This document shows, piece by piece, positions 40,890 to 51,362 of a DNA stretch of 64,000 nucleotides. Location: contig CALNWN010000004.1 in the NCBI GenBank assembly GCA_940746715.1, positions 124,001 through 188,000 on the forward strand. The letters are read 5' to 3'. Under the pieces are notes generated by a model that had not been told where the DNA came from, did no database searches, and saw only the letters and a program-made list of their open reading frames with translations. A program made the position numbers and the translations under genes. Within the stretch, counting starts at the first letter, position 1. Each line of letters opens with the position of its first letter. Source of the DNA: an uncultured Paraburkholderia sp. Lineage in GTDB: Bacteria; Pseudomonadota; Gammaproteobacteria; Burkholderiales; Burkholderiaceae.

Positions 40890-41627
40890 TCATAACGGCG
40901 CGGTCGTTCTGGCCGCGGCGACGGAGGCAGCAAGCTCCGCGCGGTTGGAGAATCCCTTCTTGTCCATAATCCACCGCAAATGGGTGCGCACGGTCGACAA
41001 GCTGATGCAGAGAAGGCGGTCGATATCCTGATCGGTACAACCCTTTGCGACAAGCTGGGCGATCTCGCTCTCACGGTCCGTGAGACCCGTCGCACTACCT
41101 GCCCGACGTTTGATGGCGCGGCAAAGGAACGGCTCGAGCGCATCGAGCACGAGTTTGTCGCGTATCTCAAAGTCAGGTCGATTCTTTGCCCGCCAGATTC
41201 TCAGATCGCTGAGCTGGCGTTCGCCGTCGAAAACAAACACGTTGATCCGGTGATGCAAACCATCCTGCGCGAGAAACGTGTTATAGAACTCGCTTTTCTC
41301 TAGTGCAGGCCGGTCCATCACCTCTTCCACCAAGGTGGCCCTGCGCCTCTTGCAGAGCTGCGCCGTCATGGGGTCATTGTGCTGGTACCAGCTTGTGTAG
41401 CGACGCACGTGATCCGAGTCGACATTGACCGCGATCGGGTCGACGTAGACCGATTTTTCGGCATCCCAGTTGTACGAGACGCAGAAATCGGATCGCAGCA
41501 GCCGGGTCAAGTCTGGCAAAACAACGCGCCTCACATCCACCATCGGTCCGAGCTCTTCGAGCCGTCCGATGATTTCCCCGAAAAGTCGGAGTTCGTCGAG
41601 CGTAAGGTCGTGAACTTGTGGCTTCAA
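40890..41627 (-). CDS. LuxR/GerE-family transcriptional regulator
   Basis: An intact protein of about 245 residues. The C-terminal 60 residues are a GerE helix-turn-helix (GLTDRESEIAQLVAKGCTDQ, ISLSTVRTHLRWIMDKKGFS). The N-terminal part (LDELRLFGEIIGRLEELGPM, YTSWYQHNDPMTAQLCKRR) resembles GAF-like sensor domains rather than an acyl-homoserine-lactone pocket. It converges with livF and probably regulates the transporter or the porin. The ligand is unknown. Confidence 0.85.
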   Translation of the reverse strand: MKPQVHDLTLDELRLFGEIIGRLEELGPMVDVRRVVLPDLTRLLRSDFCVSYNWDAEKSVYVDPIAVNVDSDHVRRYTSWYQHNDPMTAQLCKRRRATLVEEVMDRPALEKSEFYNTFLAQDGLHHRINVFVFDGERQLSDLRIWRAKNRPDFEIRDKLVLDALEPFLCRAIKRRAGSATGLTDRESEIAQLVAKGCTDQDIDRLLCISLSTVRTHLRWIMDKKGFSNRAELAASVAAARTTAPL

Positions 41628-42080
41628 GGGTGCCTCATCGGTGAGAGGAATCAGGAGACAGCATGCGCGCCAGCGTTGAAAGACTGGTTCGCATTACATA
41701 ACAAGCATAGCAGGGTAAAAAATCCTGATCAGCAACGATCTTCGCTGCCTTTGCCTGTCCGTTGTATTCAGGCTGCAGTCGGGTCCACTGCCTATTGCAG
41801 TTCGAAAGGGATGCTTGCGAGGGCGCCTGAATTTCGTGAGCGCGGGCCCAGCCCGGGTGTCCGTGTCGATATTTTTAACGATGGGGCTCAAAAAACGCTG
41901 CTCATAGAGTAGACGCGCGGTGGGAAGCGGACGTGCTGAGACTGTTCGTTGTAGAGGCAAGCTGGAGGATTACCCGGAGACGCCTGCCCATTGACCAAAC
42001 GATTCCGATGCATTTCCAGCGGGACGTTTTCCTCAGTCATTTTCGTCAACGAAACTACGCCATAAAATTAGGAAAGCGAT
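41628..42080. promoter_or_regulatory. Divergent promoter region between LuxR gene and porin
   Basis: A 450-base gap without a supported gene. It should hold the LuxR-gene and porin promoters. AGGAAAG before the ATG at 42081 serves the porin. Confidence 0.45.
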
Positions 42081-43081
42081 ATGAATATGGTCATCAAGCG
42101 AAGCATGGTGGTGTGCGCCGCGGTTGGGTGCGGAGTGGCACATGCACAGTCGTCAGTGACGCTGTACGGGCTGGTCGATGCCGGCATTACCTACACGAAC
42201 AATGCGATATCGGGCACAGGACATGGCGCGCTTGTGCAGTTTACGTCTGGGTCTTCGCAGGGAGATCGCTGGGGTGTGACGGGGAAAGAGGACCTGGGTG
42301 GCGGGCTGAAGGCGATCTTTACGCTCGAAAGCGGCTTTCAACTTTCCAACGGGGCCTTGGCGCAGAGCGGGCTGTTGTTCAATCGTGTAGCTTTCGTGGG
42401 CCTTGACGGGCGCTTCGGGACGTTGACGCTCGGGCGGCAATACGACTTCATCGGCGATATTTTCCCGGCGTACTCGATCGCAGGAAACACGGCAGCGGGT
42501 ATCCTGGGGTGGGGAATCCCGGCGTACGCTGCCGGCGGGTACACGCTTGATAACCGACTGTGGGACGATAACATCAATAACTCGGTGAAGTATCTTTCGC
42601 CAACGATTTCGGGTTTCAGTGCCGGCGCCATGTATGGTTTCGGCAATGTTGCCGGCTCGTTGGGCACCAACAGTTCGATGAATTTTCTGCTGAACTACAG
42701 CCAAGGCGGGCTCGCCGCATCGCTGTCGTATTTCACGCAGCATAACGCGACGAATTCCGCGAATTTGACGGAATACGCAGGCGGTGCAACTTACAGCCTA
42801 GGGAAAGCCCAGATATTTGGCGTAGTGACCGATGTCCAGCTGAGCAGCGGCACCAAAGCTCGGGCGCTGACCTACGACGGTGGCATGACTTACTTTGTCA
42901 GGCCCGATATTTCGCTTGGAGCAGGGTTCCAGTTTCAAGAGCGCAACAATGGGGCCGGCAGTGCGAATCAGGTGACCATCGGGGCGGATTACTTCATTTC
43001 CAAGCGAACAGACGTTTATTTCGTCGGCGCGCTCGCGCATGATCATGCACACGGCGCTCAAATCGAAGCAGCGCTCGGATT
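42081..43081 (+). pseudogene. Gram-negative porin, last strand deleted
   Basis: A Burkholderia-type OmpC-like trimeric porin of the outer membrane. A signal peptide (MNMVIKRSMVVCAAVGCGVA, then HAQ) is followed by SSVTLYGLVDAGITYTNNAI, DRWGVTGKEDLGGGLKAIFT and LGRQYDFIGDIFPAYS. The sequence ends in AHDHAHGAQIEAALGF, where a normal porin continues about 20 residues to a final Phe. Instead it is joined at about 43082 to the second codons of a Rieske oxygenase. The loss of the C-terminal beta-strand and terminal Phe should block outer-membrane assembly. Confidence 0.85.
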
Positions 43082-43084
43082 TTT

Positions 43085-44332
43085 GTGCCGAAGGACAGTT
43101 ACCTGTCGAAGCAGTTTCTCGAGCGCGAGAAGGAGCGCCTCTGGCCGCGAGTCTGGCAGGTCGCCTGCCGTCTAGAAGAGATTCCCAACGTGGGCGACTA
43201 CGTGACCTTCGACGTGGCCGACGAATCGATCATCGTGGTGCGAACGGCGGGAGATCAGATCAAGGCTTTTTTCAACGTCTGCTAGCATCGTGGCCGACGC
43301 CTGACCAACGGTTGCGGCAAGGCGGCGAAATTTCACTGCGCCTATCACGGCTGGCAGTGGACCGGCAAGACTGGGAGGGATGTTCGGAAATGACCGATGG
43401 CGATCTGCGTCTGACGGATGTGCTGGTCGATACGTGGGGCGGTTTCGTGTTCATCAATATGGATCCGGATGCGGAGCCGCTCGCTAAATTTCTCGACCCG
43501 GTGCCGGAAATCACGAACTGCTTCGAGTTCGAAAAAATGCGCTACCGCTGGTACAAGTCGATCCGTCTGCCGTGCAACTGGAAGGTTGCACTCGAAGCGT
43601 TCAACGAGGGTTACCATGTAGCGGCAACCCATCCGCAGCTGCTCGACGTCGCCGGAGATGACGTCACGCGTAGTTTTTCCTATGGCCGACATGGGATGTT
43701 TGGCTATTCGACGGCGACACGCATGATCGGCGCGCCGTTGCCGCGAACCGGCAAGCCGATGCCGGAAGACGTGCGCTAGGGGCTCGTGAACTTTTTCCGG
43801 GTGATGGGAAGAAACCCTGAAGGCAATCAATACGGCGCGCGATTACGAAGCCTCGAAGCGCCTGATGACCGAAATGTCGCCCTCGGGCAATCAGTTCGAA
43901 GTGCTTGGGAAAGCGATGCAGTTCCAGCGCGAGGCGGCCATCGCGGAGGGCGCGGGCTGGCCCGACATCAGCTTCGAGCAACTGGGCCGCGCCGGTGCGG
44001 ACTGGCACGTGTTTCCGAACCTGGTGTTTCTGCCTTACCCGGACGGCGCGTTGTTCTATCGCGCGCGGCCGGATGGCGACAACCCGGATTCGTGCATCTA
44101 TGACATCTGGTCGCTGCAGCGCTTCGCGCCAAGGCGCTGAGCCGCCGCTCAAGCGCGAGTTCTATTACGGCGCCGACGACTGGAAGGAGAACGCGCAGGA
44201 GAACTTCGGCCTGATCCTGTGGCAGGACTTCCAGAACATGACCAACGTTCAGCAGGGCATGAAGTCGCGCGGCTTCAAGGGTTCGCGTACCAATCCGCTG
44301 CAGGAATCGTCCGTTTCGAACTTTCATCGCGC
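43085..44332 (+). pseudogene. Rieske aromatic-ring/steroid-type dioxygenase alpha subunit, multiply broken
   Basis: The remnant starts at VPKDSYLSKQFLEREKERLW, so only the first few codons are lost to the porin fusion. The Rieske cluster ligands are visible as VCxHRGRRL and FHCAYHGWQW (two Cys-x-His pairs), and the catalytic iron site as NEGYHVAATHPQ. The C-terminal part (ADWHVFPNLVFLPYPDGALF, NFGLILWQDFQNMTNVQQGM) fits the same family. Lesions: TAG at 43283-43285 in place of Gln next to the first Rieske motif, TAG at 43777-43779, shifts near 43380 and 44130, and a shortened 3' end at NFHRA. It would hydroxylate a cyclic substrate using ferredoxin. Confidence 0.8.
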
Positions 44333-44342
44333 GGGAGGAGTG

Positions 44343-46025
44343 ATGTCGGCGAACTGGGACGCGACTTACGACTTCGTGGTGGTCGGCAGCGGCGGGGGAT
44401 CGATGCGCGCGGCGCTTGCCTGCAGGTCGATGGGCAAGGAAGCACTGATCATCGAGAAACAGGCGAAGGTTGGCGGCTCGACCGGATATTCGGGCGGAGT
44501 CTGGTGGCTCCCGAACAATCACGTGATGAAGCGCCACGGCGTGAGCGATTCCTATGAGCGCGCGCGCCAGTACTTCGATGCCGCGGTGACGTATCGGGGC
44601 CCAGGCACCTCGGACGCGCGGCGCGAGGCTTACCTGCGCACCGGCCCGAAGATGGCCGAGTTTCTTCGAGCAACAGGGGATGCAGTTCGTGTACGCGGAC
44701 GGCTGGTCCGATTACTACGACACGCTGCCAGGTGGTGAGCTGCGGGGCCGATCGCTGCTGGCCAAGCTGTTCGACGTGAAGGAGCTGGGCGAGTGGGCGC
44801 CGCGCCTGTCGCGCTACAAGGGCCCGTCGATGCCGGCCAACTCGGACGAGTATCCGCAACTCTTCCTGATGAAGCGCACGTGGGGCGGCAAGCGCAAGGC
44901 GATGCAGCTTGGCGGTCGGATGCTGTATCAGAAGATCACCGGCAAGGAGCTGGTATCCAACGGCGCGGCGATTCAGGGGCGCATGCTACAGATGGCGCTG
45001 CGCGCGAACGTGCCGATCTGGACGGAAACGCCGGTGCGCGAGTTCATCGTCGAGGTACGCGGCGGCCGCGAGTTGCGCGTGCGCGCTCGCGAGGGCGTGC
45101 TGCTCAATACCGGCGGCTTTTCGCGCAACGCGGAAATGCGCCGTCAGTACCAGCCGCAGCCGTCGTCCGCCGACTGGACCAATGCGAATCCGGGCGATAC
45201 GGGCGAAATCCTGCAAGCCGCGATAGCGCTCGGCGGCGCGGTGGACTGCATGGAGGAAGCATGGTGGGTCGTGACGTCGCTCGGTCCCAACGAGGAACTG
45301 CCCGAAGGCGCACGCGCGCCGGACGGTTCGCCGCTGCCGTTCATGCATCACCTCGACCTGTCGTTGCCGTTTTCGATCATGGTCGATCAGGACGGCGAGC
45401 GCTTTTGCGATGAAGCGGGAGCGTACATGGAAATCGGTCAACGCATGTACCAGCGCCATCGGCAGACGGGTAAGGCGGTACCCGCGTGGGTCGTGATGGA
45501 CAGCCGCCAGCTAAGTACTACCCGTGGGGCACGGCGATGCCGGGCCAGATTCCGCAACAGTGGCTCGACAGCGGCTACATGATCAAGGCCGACACGCTCG
45601 AAGAACTGGCGGCCAAGTGCCGGATCGACCGCGCGGGTCTGCTGAAGACGGTCGAGCGCTTCAACGGCTTCTGCGAAACGGGCGTCGACGAAGACTACGG
45701 TCGCGGCTCGCGCGCATTCGATCGCTGCCATGGCGACCCGACCATCAAGCCGAACCCGAATCTCGGTCCGATCGAGCAGGGGCCGTTCTACGCGGTAAGC
45801 ATGTATCCAGGGGACGTGGGCACCGCAGGGGGGCTCGTGACCGACGAATACGGGCGCGTGCTGAAGGACGATGGTTCGCCGATCGCGGGGCTGTACGCGA
45901 CCGGCAATTGCACGGCATCCGTGGTTGGCCGGTGCTATCCGGGTGCCGGCAGCAGCATCGGCGCGTCGTTCGTGTTCGGTTACATCGCGGCGCTGCATGC
46001 GAGCGGCGCGCAACAGATCTTGTGA
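44343..46025 (+). pseudogene. KstD-like FAD-dependent dehydrogenase, two frameshifts
   Basis: A flavoprotein of about 560 residues of the 3-oxosteroid 1-dehydrogenase/fumarate-reductase family. The FAD-binding loop is YDFVVVGSGGGSMRAALACR, followed by KVGGSTGYSGGVWWLP, and near the end GLYATGNCTASVVGRCYPGA. The ATG at 44343 follows GGGAGGAG. Shifts near 44680 (RATGDA versus QGMQFVYADGWSDYYD) and near 45510 (MDSRQ versus KYYPWGTAMPGQIPQ) divide it into three frames. Enzymes of this type introduce a double bond next to a ring ketone, so the substrate is probably a cyclic ketone. Confidence 0.8.
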
Positions 46026-46041
46026 CACAGGAGAGTAACGA

Positions 46042-47034
46042 ATGAATGCCTATCAGCCGCCCAGCAGCGAAGTCCTGGTCGACATCTACAGGCGCATGGC
46101 TCTCATCAAGCAGAACGATGAGCGCTTTCGTGCCGTGATCAAGTCCGGCAAGCTGGTGATGCCGTATTACTCGCCGCGCGGTCAGGAAGTGATTCCGTCG
46201 GCGATGTCGGTGTGTCTCACCGACGACGACTACATCTGCACGATCTATCGCGGCGTGCACGACATGATCGCCAAAGGCGTGCCGCTCAACGAGCTGTGGG
46301 CCGAATTCGGCGGGCGAGTGACGGGCACGTGCAAGGGCAAGGGCAAGGGCGGCCCGATGCACGTCACCCATCCTGCGTCCGGCGTGATGGTGACGACCGG
46401 CATCGTAGGCAGCTCGATGCCGATTGCGAATGGGCTTGCGCTCGCCGCGCAGATTCGCGGCGAGCCGCGGGTGGCCGTGGCCTATTTCGGTGACGGCGCG
46501 TCGAACATCGGCGCGTTCCACGAGTCGCTGAATATGGCGTCAGTGTGGAAGTTGCCGGTGATCTTCGTGTGTCAGAACAACGGCTATGCCGAGCACACCA
46601 AATATGCGTATGGCACCTCGGTGGCGAATATTGCACAGCGCGCGGTCGCCTACCAGATGCCTGGCATCACCGTGAACGGCAACGATCCGATCGCGATGCA
46701 CAAGGTGGCGCGCGAAGCGGTCGAGCGCGCGCACAATGGCGGCGGCCCGACGCTGATCGAAGCGAACACGTTCCGCTTCCAGGGCCACGTGTTCGGCGAT
46801 CCGGACGCCTATATGGACAAGCACGAAAAAACGGCTTGGGTCGCCAAGGATCCGGTGCCGCTGTTCCGCCAGTGGCTCATCGACGCCAAGCATGCGAGCG
46901 AGGAGCAACTCGCCGCGATGGAAGCCGCACACGAGGCGCAGATCGATGCTGCGGTGGAATTCACGCTATCGAGCGAGTATCCGGATGTCGCGGAACTTCG
47001 CCGCGACATTTTCAAGGACGAGGTGCTTGCATGA
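46042..47034 (+). CDS. 2-oxoacid (acetoin-type) dehydrogenase E1 alpha subunit
   Basis: An intact protein of 330 residues, AcoA-like. The ThDP-binding motif is YFGDGASNIGAFHESLNMAS with VCQNNGY at its end, and the active-site loop region is TGTCKGKGKGGPMHV. It starts at 46042 after CAGGAG and overlaps the E1 beta gene by four bases (ATGA). With E1 beta and E2 it would oxidatively cleave a 2-oxoacid, acetoin or a similar dicarbonyl, passing an acyl group to CoA. Context suggests a late ring-cleavage product as substrate (inference). Confidence 0.9.
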   Translation: MNAYQPPSSEVLVDIYRRMALIKQNDERFRAVIKSGKLVMPYYSPRGQEVIPSAMSVCLTDDDYICTIYRGVHDMIAKGVPLNELWAEFGGRVTGTCKGKGKGGPMHVTHPASGVMVTTGIVGSSMPIANGLALAAQIRGEPRVAVAYFGDGASNIGAFHESLNMASVWKLPVIFVCQNNGYAEHTKYAYGTSVANIAQRAVAYQMPGITVNGNDPIAMHKVAREAVERAHNGGGPTLIEANTFRFQGHVFGDPDAYMDKHEKTAWVAKDPVPLFRQWLIDAKHASEEQLAAMEAAHEAQIDAAVEFTLSSEYPDVAELRRDIFKDEVLA

Positions 47035-48023
47035 GCCAACTGCCCACCAACATCAACACCATCCAGGCGGTCAACTTCACGCTCGACGACGCGATGGCCG
47101 CGGACGCCAACGTGATCGTGCTGGGCGAAGACGTTGCCGACGGCCAGGAAGGCGGCATTGTCGGCGTGACCAAGGGACTGTCGTCGAAATACGGCACCTC
47201 GCGAGTGCGCTCGACGCCGATCTCGGAGCAGGCCATCATCGGCGCGGCTGTCGGCGCTTCGATGGTCGGCATGCGTCCGGTGGCGGAAATCATGCTGATG
47301 AACTTCACGACCGTCGCGATGGACATGATCGTGAATCACGCCGCGAAGCTGCGCTTCATGTCGGGCGGCCAGACCAACGTGCCGATCGTGATCCGCACCA
47401 TGACGGGTGCGGGCTTTGGCACCGGCGGTCAGCATGCCGATTACCTCGAGGCCTGGTTCGCGCACGTGGCCGGCATCAAGGTGGTCGCACCGTCGAATCC
47501 TGCCGATGCGTATGGCCTGATGCTGTCGTGCATCCGCGATGACGACCCGTGTCTCTTCATCGAGAACATGCCGACCTACTGGAACCCGGGCAGTGCGCCG
47601 GAGCGCGGCGTGGCGATTCCCCTCGGTAAAGCCAGCGTCGTGCGCGCAGGCACGAACGTCACGTTGATCAGTTACAGCCGCCGTGTGCAGGAGGTCATGG
47701 CTGCTGCCGAGGTGCTCGCGAAGGACGGTATTGCCTGTGAAGTAGTCGATTTGCGTACGGTTTCTCCTTTGGATACCGAAACGATCCTCACGTCGGTTGC
47801 AAAGACGGGGCGGGCGGTCATCGTACACGAGGCCGTCAAGCCGTTCGGCGTCGGTGCGGAAATCGCGTCGCGTATCTACGAAGCGCTGTTTCGCGAACTC
47901 AAGGCGCCGGTGCAGCGTGTCGGCGCGCAGTTCTGCCCGGTACCGTTCTCCAAGCCGCTCGAAGACGCGTTCGTGCCGGGCGTGGCCGAGATTGAAGTGG
48001 CAGTTCGCGCGACGCTGAAGTGA
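47031..48023 (+). CDS. 2-oxoacid (acetoin-type) dehydrogenase E1 beta subunit
   Basis: An intact protein of 330 residues. Typical motifs are VIVLGEDVADGQEGGIVGVT, RVRSTPISEQAIIGAAVGAS, RTMTGAGFGTGGQHADYLEA and VDLRTVSPLDTETI. It begins inside the E1 alpha stop codon (ATGA), which favours equal synthesis of both subunits. It forms the alpha2-beta2 heterotetramer with E1 alpha. Confidence 0.9.
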   Translation: MSQLPTNINTIQAVNFTLDDAMAADANVIVLGEDVADGQEGGIVGVTKGLSSKYGTSRVRSTPISEQAIIGAAVGASMVGMRPVAEIMLMNFTTVAMDMIVNHAAKLRFMSGGQTNVPIVIRTMTGAGFGTGGQHADYLEAWFAHVAGIKVVAPSNPADAYGLMLSCIRDDDPCLFIENMPTYWNPGSAPERGVAIPLGKASVVRAGTNVTLISYSRRVQEVMAAAEVLAKDGIACEVVDLRTVSPLDTETILTSVAKTGRAVIVHEAVKPFGVGAEIASRIYEALFRELKAPVQRVGAQFCPVPFSKPLEDAFVPGVAEIEVAVRATLK

Positions 48024-48067
48024 CTGGCGCACCCACCCGGAATTTCCATCACCAATAGAGCAAGCTC

Positions 48068-48298
48068 ATGACCACACAAGTTTTGCTGCCCAAACTGGGT
48101 TTCTCGATGAACGAAGGCACGCTCGCCGAATGGCTGGCGGAAGACGGCGCAACCGTGAGCGAAGGGCAAATGCTGTACGCGCTCGAGAGCGACAAATCGA
48201 TTCAGGAAGTCGAGTCGCCGGCGTCCGGCACGTTGCGCATCGTCGCCCAGGTTGGCGAAGTGTATGCCGTCGGCACCGTGCTGGCAGAAATCGTCTGA
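48068..48298 (+). CDS. Stand-alone lipoyl domain protein
   Basis: An intact 76-residue lipoyl/biotinyl domain. The lipoylated lysine is in LESDKSIQEVESPASG, and the hairpin glycine pattern (PKLGFSMNEGTLAEW) is normal. In most 2-oxoacid complexes this domain is the N-terminus of E2. Here it is a separate gene between E1 beta and an E2 core that lacks it, so it works as a free swinging arm. No E3 dihydrolipoamide dehydrogenase gene lies in the window. Confidence 0.85.
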   Translation: MTTQVLLPKLGFSMNEGTLAEWLAEDGATVSEGQMLYALESDKSIQEVESPASGTLRIVAQVGEVYAVGTVLAEIV

Positions 48299-48350
48299 TC
48301 GGCTGCAACGCCGTTCCGCTATTCACGAGTCGTTCGAAGAGGCATCCGCG

Positions 48351-49165
48351 ATGAGCGTCGAATCCGTTGCTAACCGATCCCAGTCCAATCCGAATACCGG
48401 TGTGGCCGAACCCGTAGTCCCCGCATTCGGGGCGAATTTGCCGCCTTGGCCGCAGGTCGATTTCGCTGAATTCGGCGAGGTCGAGGTCAAGCCGGTGTCG
48501 CGCATCCGGAAGCTCACAGGCGCGTTCCTGTCGCGCAACTGGCTGACGATTCCGCATGTCACTCACCATGACGACGCTGATATCACGGCGCTCGAAAGCT
48601 ATCGCAAGTCGCGCAATGATGCGAATCCGGCAGTAAAGCTGACGCCGCTCGTGTTCCTCATCAAAGCCGTGGTCCGGGCGTTGCAGGAGTTTCCGCAATT
48701 CAACGCGTCGCTCGACGGGGACGGCAAGAACCTCGTTCTGAAGGAGTACTTTCACATCGGGGTCGCCGTGGACACGCGCTTCGGCCTGCTCGTACCGGTG
48801 CTGCGCGATTGCGACAGGAAGAGCGTCGAAGAACTCGCGGCGGAACTGGCGGCGATTTCGCAGAAGGCGCGCGAAAAGGGCCTGTCGATGGCGGAGATGT
48901 CGGGTGGTTGCTTTTCGATCAGTTCGCTCGGCGGCGTTGGCGGTACCGGCTTCACGCCTATTGTCAGTGCGCCCGAGGTGGCGATCCTCGGCGTGACCCG
49001 AACCCGGCTGGCGCCCGCACCGGCGGATGACGGCGGGTCAGCTGGCGCAAGTTGCTGCCTTTGTCGCTCAGCTACGACCATCACGTGATCAACGGAGCCG
49101 ATGCGGCGCGCTTCGCCGCGTTTATTGGAACCGTACTCGCTGATCCGCAGGCACTCGCAGCTTGA
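48351..49165 (+). pseudogene. E2 acyltransferase catalytic core, one frameshift
   Basis: A protein of about 270 residues: the 2-oxoacid dehydrogenase acyltransferase domain without lipoyl domain. Motifs are SRIRKLTGAFLSRNWLTIPH, FHIGVAVDTRFGLLVPVLRD, GGCFSISSLGGVGGTGFTPI and, near the end, the catalytic [18 protein letters not shown]. The first frame ends after [14 protein letters not shown]; a one-base shift near 49034 precedes the active-site histidine, so the native frame would lose catalysis. It would transfer the acyl group from the lipoyl protein to CoA. Confidence 0.8.
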
Positions 49166-49198
49166 CAGGCAATCCGACAAAACAACGACGGGACTGAG

Positions 49199-50375
49199 AT
49201 GAGAACCCTTGGCGAGATGATCGAGCGAAACGCTCGTTTGCATGCCGATCACACAGCACTCGTATATGCCGACCGGCGTTTGACACACAGTCAATTGGCT
49301 GAGCGCGCACGCCGCTTTTCAGGAGCGCTCTATGAGCGCGGTCTGCGGCGCCAGGACCGGGTTGCGATCCTCGCTATGAATTGCGCGGAGTATTACGAGA
49401 GTTACCGCGCGTGCGAGTGGGCGGGCTTTATTCTGGCAACTGTCAATTTTCGGCTGGCGCCCGCGGAGATCCTTTACATACTCAAGGATGCGGCGCCCAA
49501 GGCGCTCGTCTTCGAGGCTCAGTATGCCGAGGTCGTAAATGGACTGCGTTCGCAGTTGCCGGAAATCGAGCAGTACATTTGCATCGGCGACGCGCCGCAA
49601 TGGGCCGTTTCATTCGAGGCAGTGGTGGAAGCCGGCCCAGCGGAAGGGCCGCCGATCCGCTCGAACCCCGACGATTACGCGTATCTGATGTAAACGAGCG
49701 GTACCACTGGGCGCCCCAAGGGCGTCGTGCGCACCCACCATGCGATGTGCGTCACAGCCGAAAGCTGCGCACTGGTGACGGAGTTTTCCGGCAATACCCG
49801 CGTGCTGCAGACCACCCCGGCGTTTCACGTCGGCGGGATCGGCTTCGTCAATGCGGTGGCCTGGATGGGTGGCACGACGGTCGTGCATCGCACGTTCGAT
49901 CCGAAGCAGATGCTCGAAACGATCGCCGAAGAACGCATCACCTTCACGTTCATGGTTGCGGCGATGTTGCAGGCTGTTCTCGACGTGCCCGAATTGTCGA
50001 GCTATGACGTGTCGAGCATCGAAAACATCGTCACTGCAGCCGCACCAGTGCCGCCGCCGCTGCTTGCGCGCGGCATTCAGGTGCTCGGCCCGGTGTTTTC
50101 GGTCCAGTATGGGATGACCGAGAGCAACGCGTGCTGGCTGCCCGCGCACGAGGTCAAGCCGCTCGGGGCGCCCGAGCACGTGCGGCGTCTCGCTTCGGTC
50201 GGGCGTCCGTGCCCCGGCATCGAACTGCGCATCGTCGACGATCACGGCGACGATCTGCCGCGGCCTGATCGCGAGCTACAAGTGTCCGAAAGCGATTGCC
50301 TTCGTCGACGAACTGCCTAGGTTGCCGACGGGCAAGATCAGCAAGGTCAGTCTGCGCAAGCAATTTGCTCAGTGA
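49199..50375 (+). pseudogene. Acyl-CoA synthetase (AMP ligase) with nonsense codon and internal deletion
   Basis: The N-terminal half (MRTLGEMIERNARLHADHTA, ACEWAGFILATVNFRLAPAE) and the P-loop (TSGTTGRPKGVVRTHH) are clear. A TAA at 49691-49693 stands exactly where Tyr is usual before that P-loop. The central motif (SVQYGMTESN) follows. After GIELRIVDDHGDDLP the sequence jumps to GLIASYKCPKAIAFVDELPR and LPTGKISKVSLRKQF, so about 110-120 residues with the hinge region are deleted. It would activate a carboxylic acid intermediate as its CoA thioester, the entry to beta-oxidation here. Confidence 0.85.
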
Positions 50376-50406
50376 ACGCCACGCGCTTCATCTGGAGAAA
50401 ATCGAC

Positions 50407-51300
50407 ATGGCCAAATGGCTAAAAAGCTCGGAGTGCGTGACGTTCGAAGTAGCGGAACGTATTGCGCGCATCACGCTGAACCGTCCGGGCAAGCGCAACG
50501 CGATCAACAATCCGCTCCTGCAGGAACTGAAAGCGGCGTTGCTCGAAGCCGACGACCTCAAATCGGTGAACGTGATCGTGCTGGCGGGAGCGGGTCGCGA
50601 CTTCTGCGCGGGCTATGACCTCGTCACCACCTATTCGGACCGGGCCGCGGACGCCGTCGATCCGGGCGACTATCGTGGCACGATTCGCAGTTTCGATGAC
50701 GACTGCTGGTCGATGGAGCGGCAGTCGGAGACGGTCAACCTGATGGCCGAAATTCACAAGCCGATCATCTCGCAAGTACATGGCAATTGTCTGGCGGGCG
50801 GTACCGATCTGGCGCTCGCGTGCGACATGGTGCTCGCTGCGGACAACGCACGGATCGGTTTTCCCGCCACGCGAGCGAACGGCTCGCCGCCCACGCATAT
50901 ATAATTCTATCACGTGGGCCCGCAGTGGGCGAAGCGTCTGTTGCTGTCCGGCGACTCTGTCACCGGCCGCGACGCGGCAAAGATCGGTCTCGTCATGGAC
51001 GCGGTGCCCGCTGAGCAGCTCGAAGCGGAAGTCGCGGAGCTGGCGCGCCGTCTTTCGTTCGTCGACGCCGACCTGCTGGCCGCGAACAAGCGCATCGTCA
51101 ACCTCGGTCTGGAGCTTGCCGGTTCGCGCACGCTTCAACGTCTCGCGGTGGAGAACGACGCGCGCGCTCATCAGAGCCAGGGCCCGCGCCGCGCGCAATT
51201 CAAGGCGGACATGGAAGCGGTTGGGCTCAAGGAAGCGCTCAAACGTCGTGATGAACCGTTCGGCGACGGCATGATCCGCCTGCACGCCCGCGGCAGTTGA
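50407..51300 (+). pseudogene. Enoyl-CoA hydratase/isomerase, one nonsense codon
   Basis: A crotonase-fold protein of about 298 residues. Oxyanion-hole segments are AGAGRDFCAGYDLVTTYSDR and HGNCLAGGTDLALACDMVL. A TAA at 50902-50904 interrupts PPTHI from YHVGPQWAKRLLLSGDSVTG at a position that is usually aromatic or hydrophobic. No other damage is seen. It starts at 50407, 32 bases after the ligase. It would hydrate or isomerise an unsaturated CoA ester. Confidence 0.82.
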
Positions 51301-51362
51301 AACGGGCAGTCGAGCCGTAGTCTGCTGCGACGATTCCCACCCAAAACGAAGATCCGAACCTC

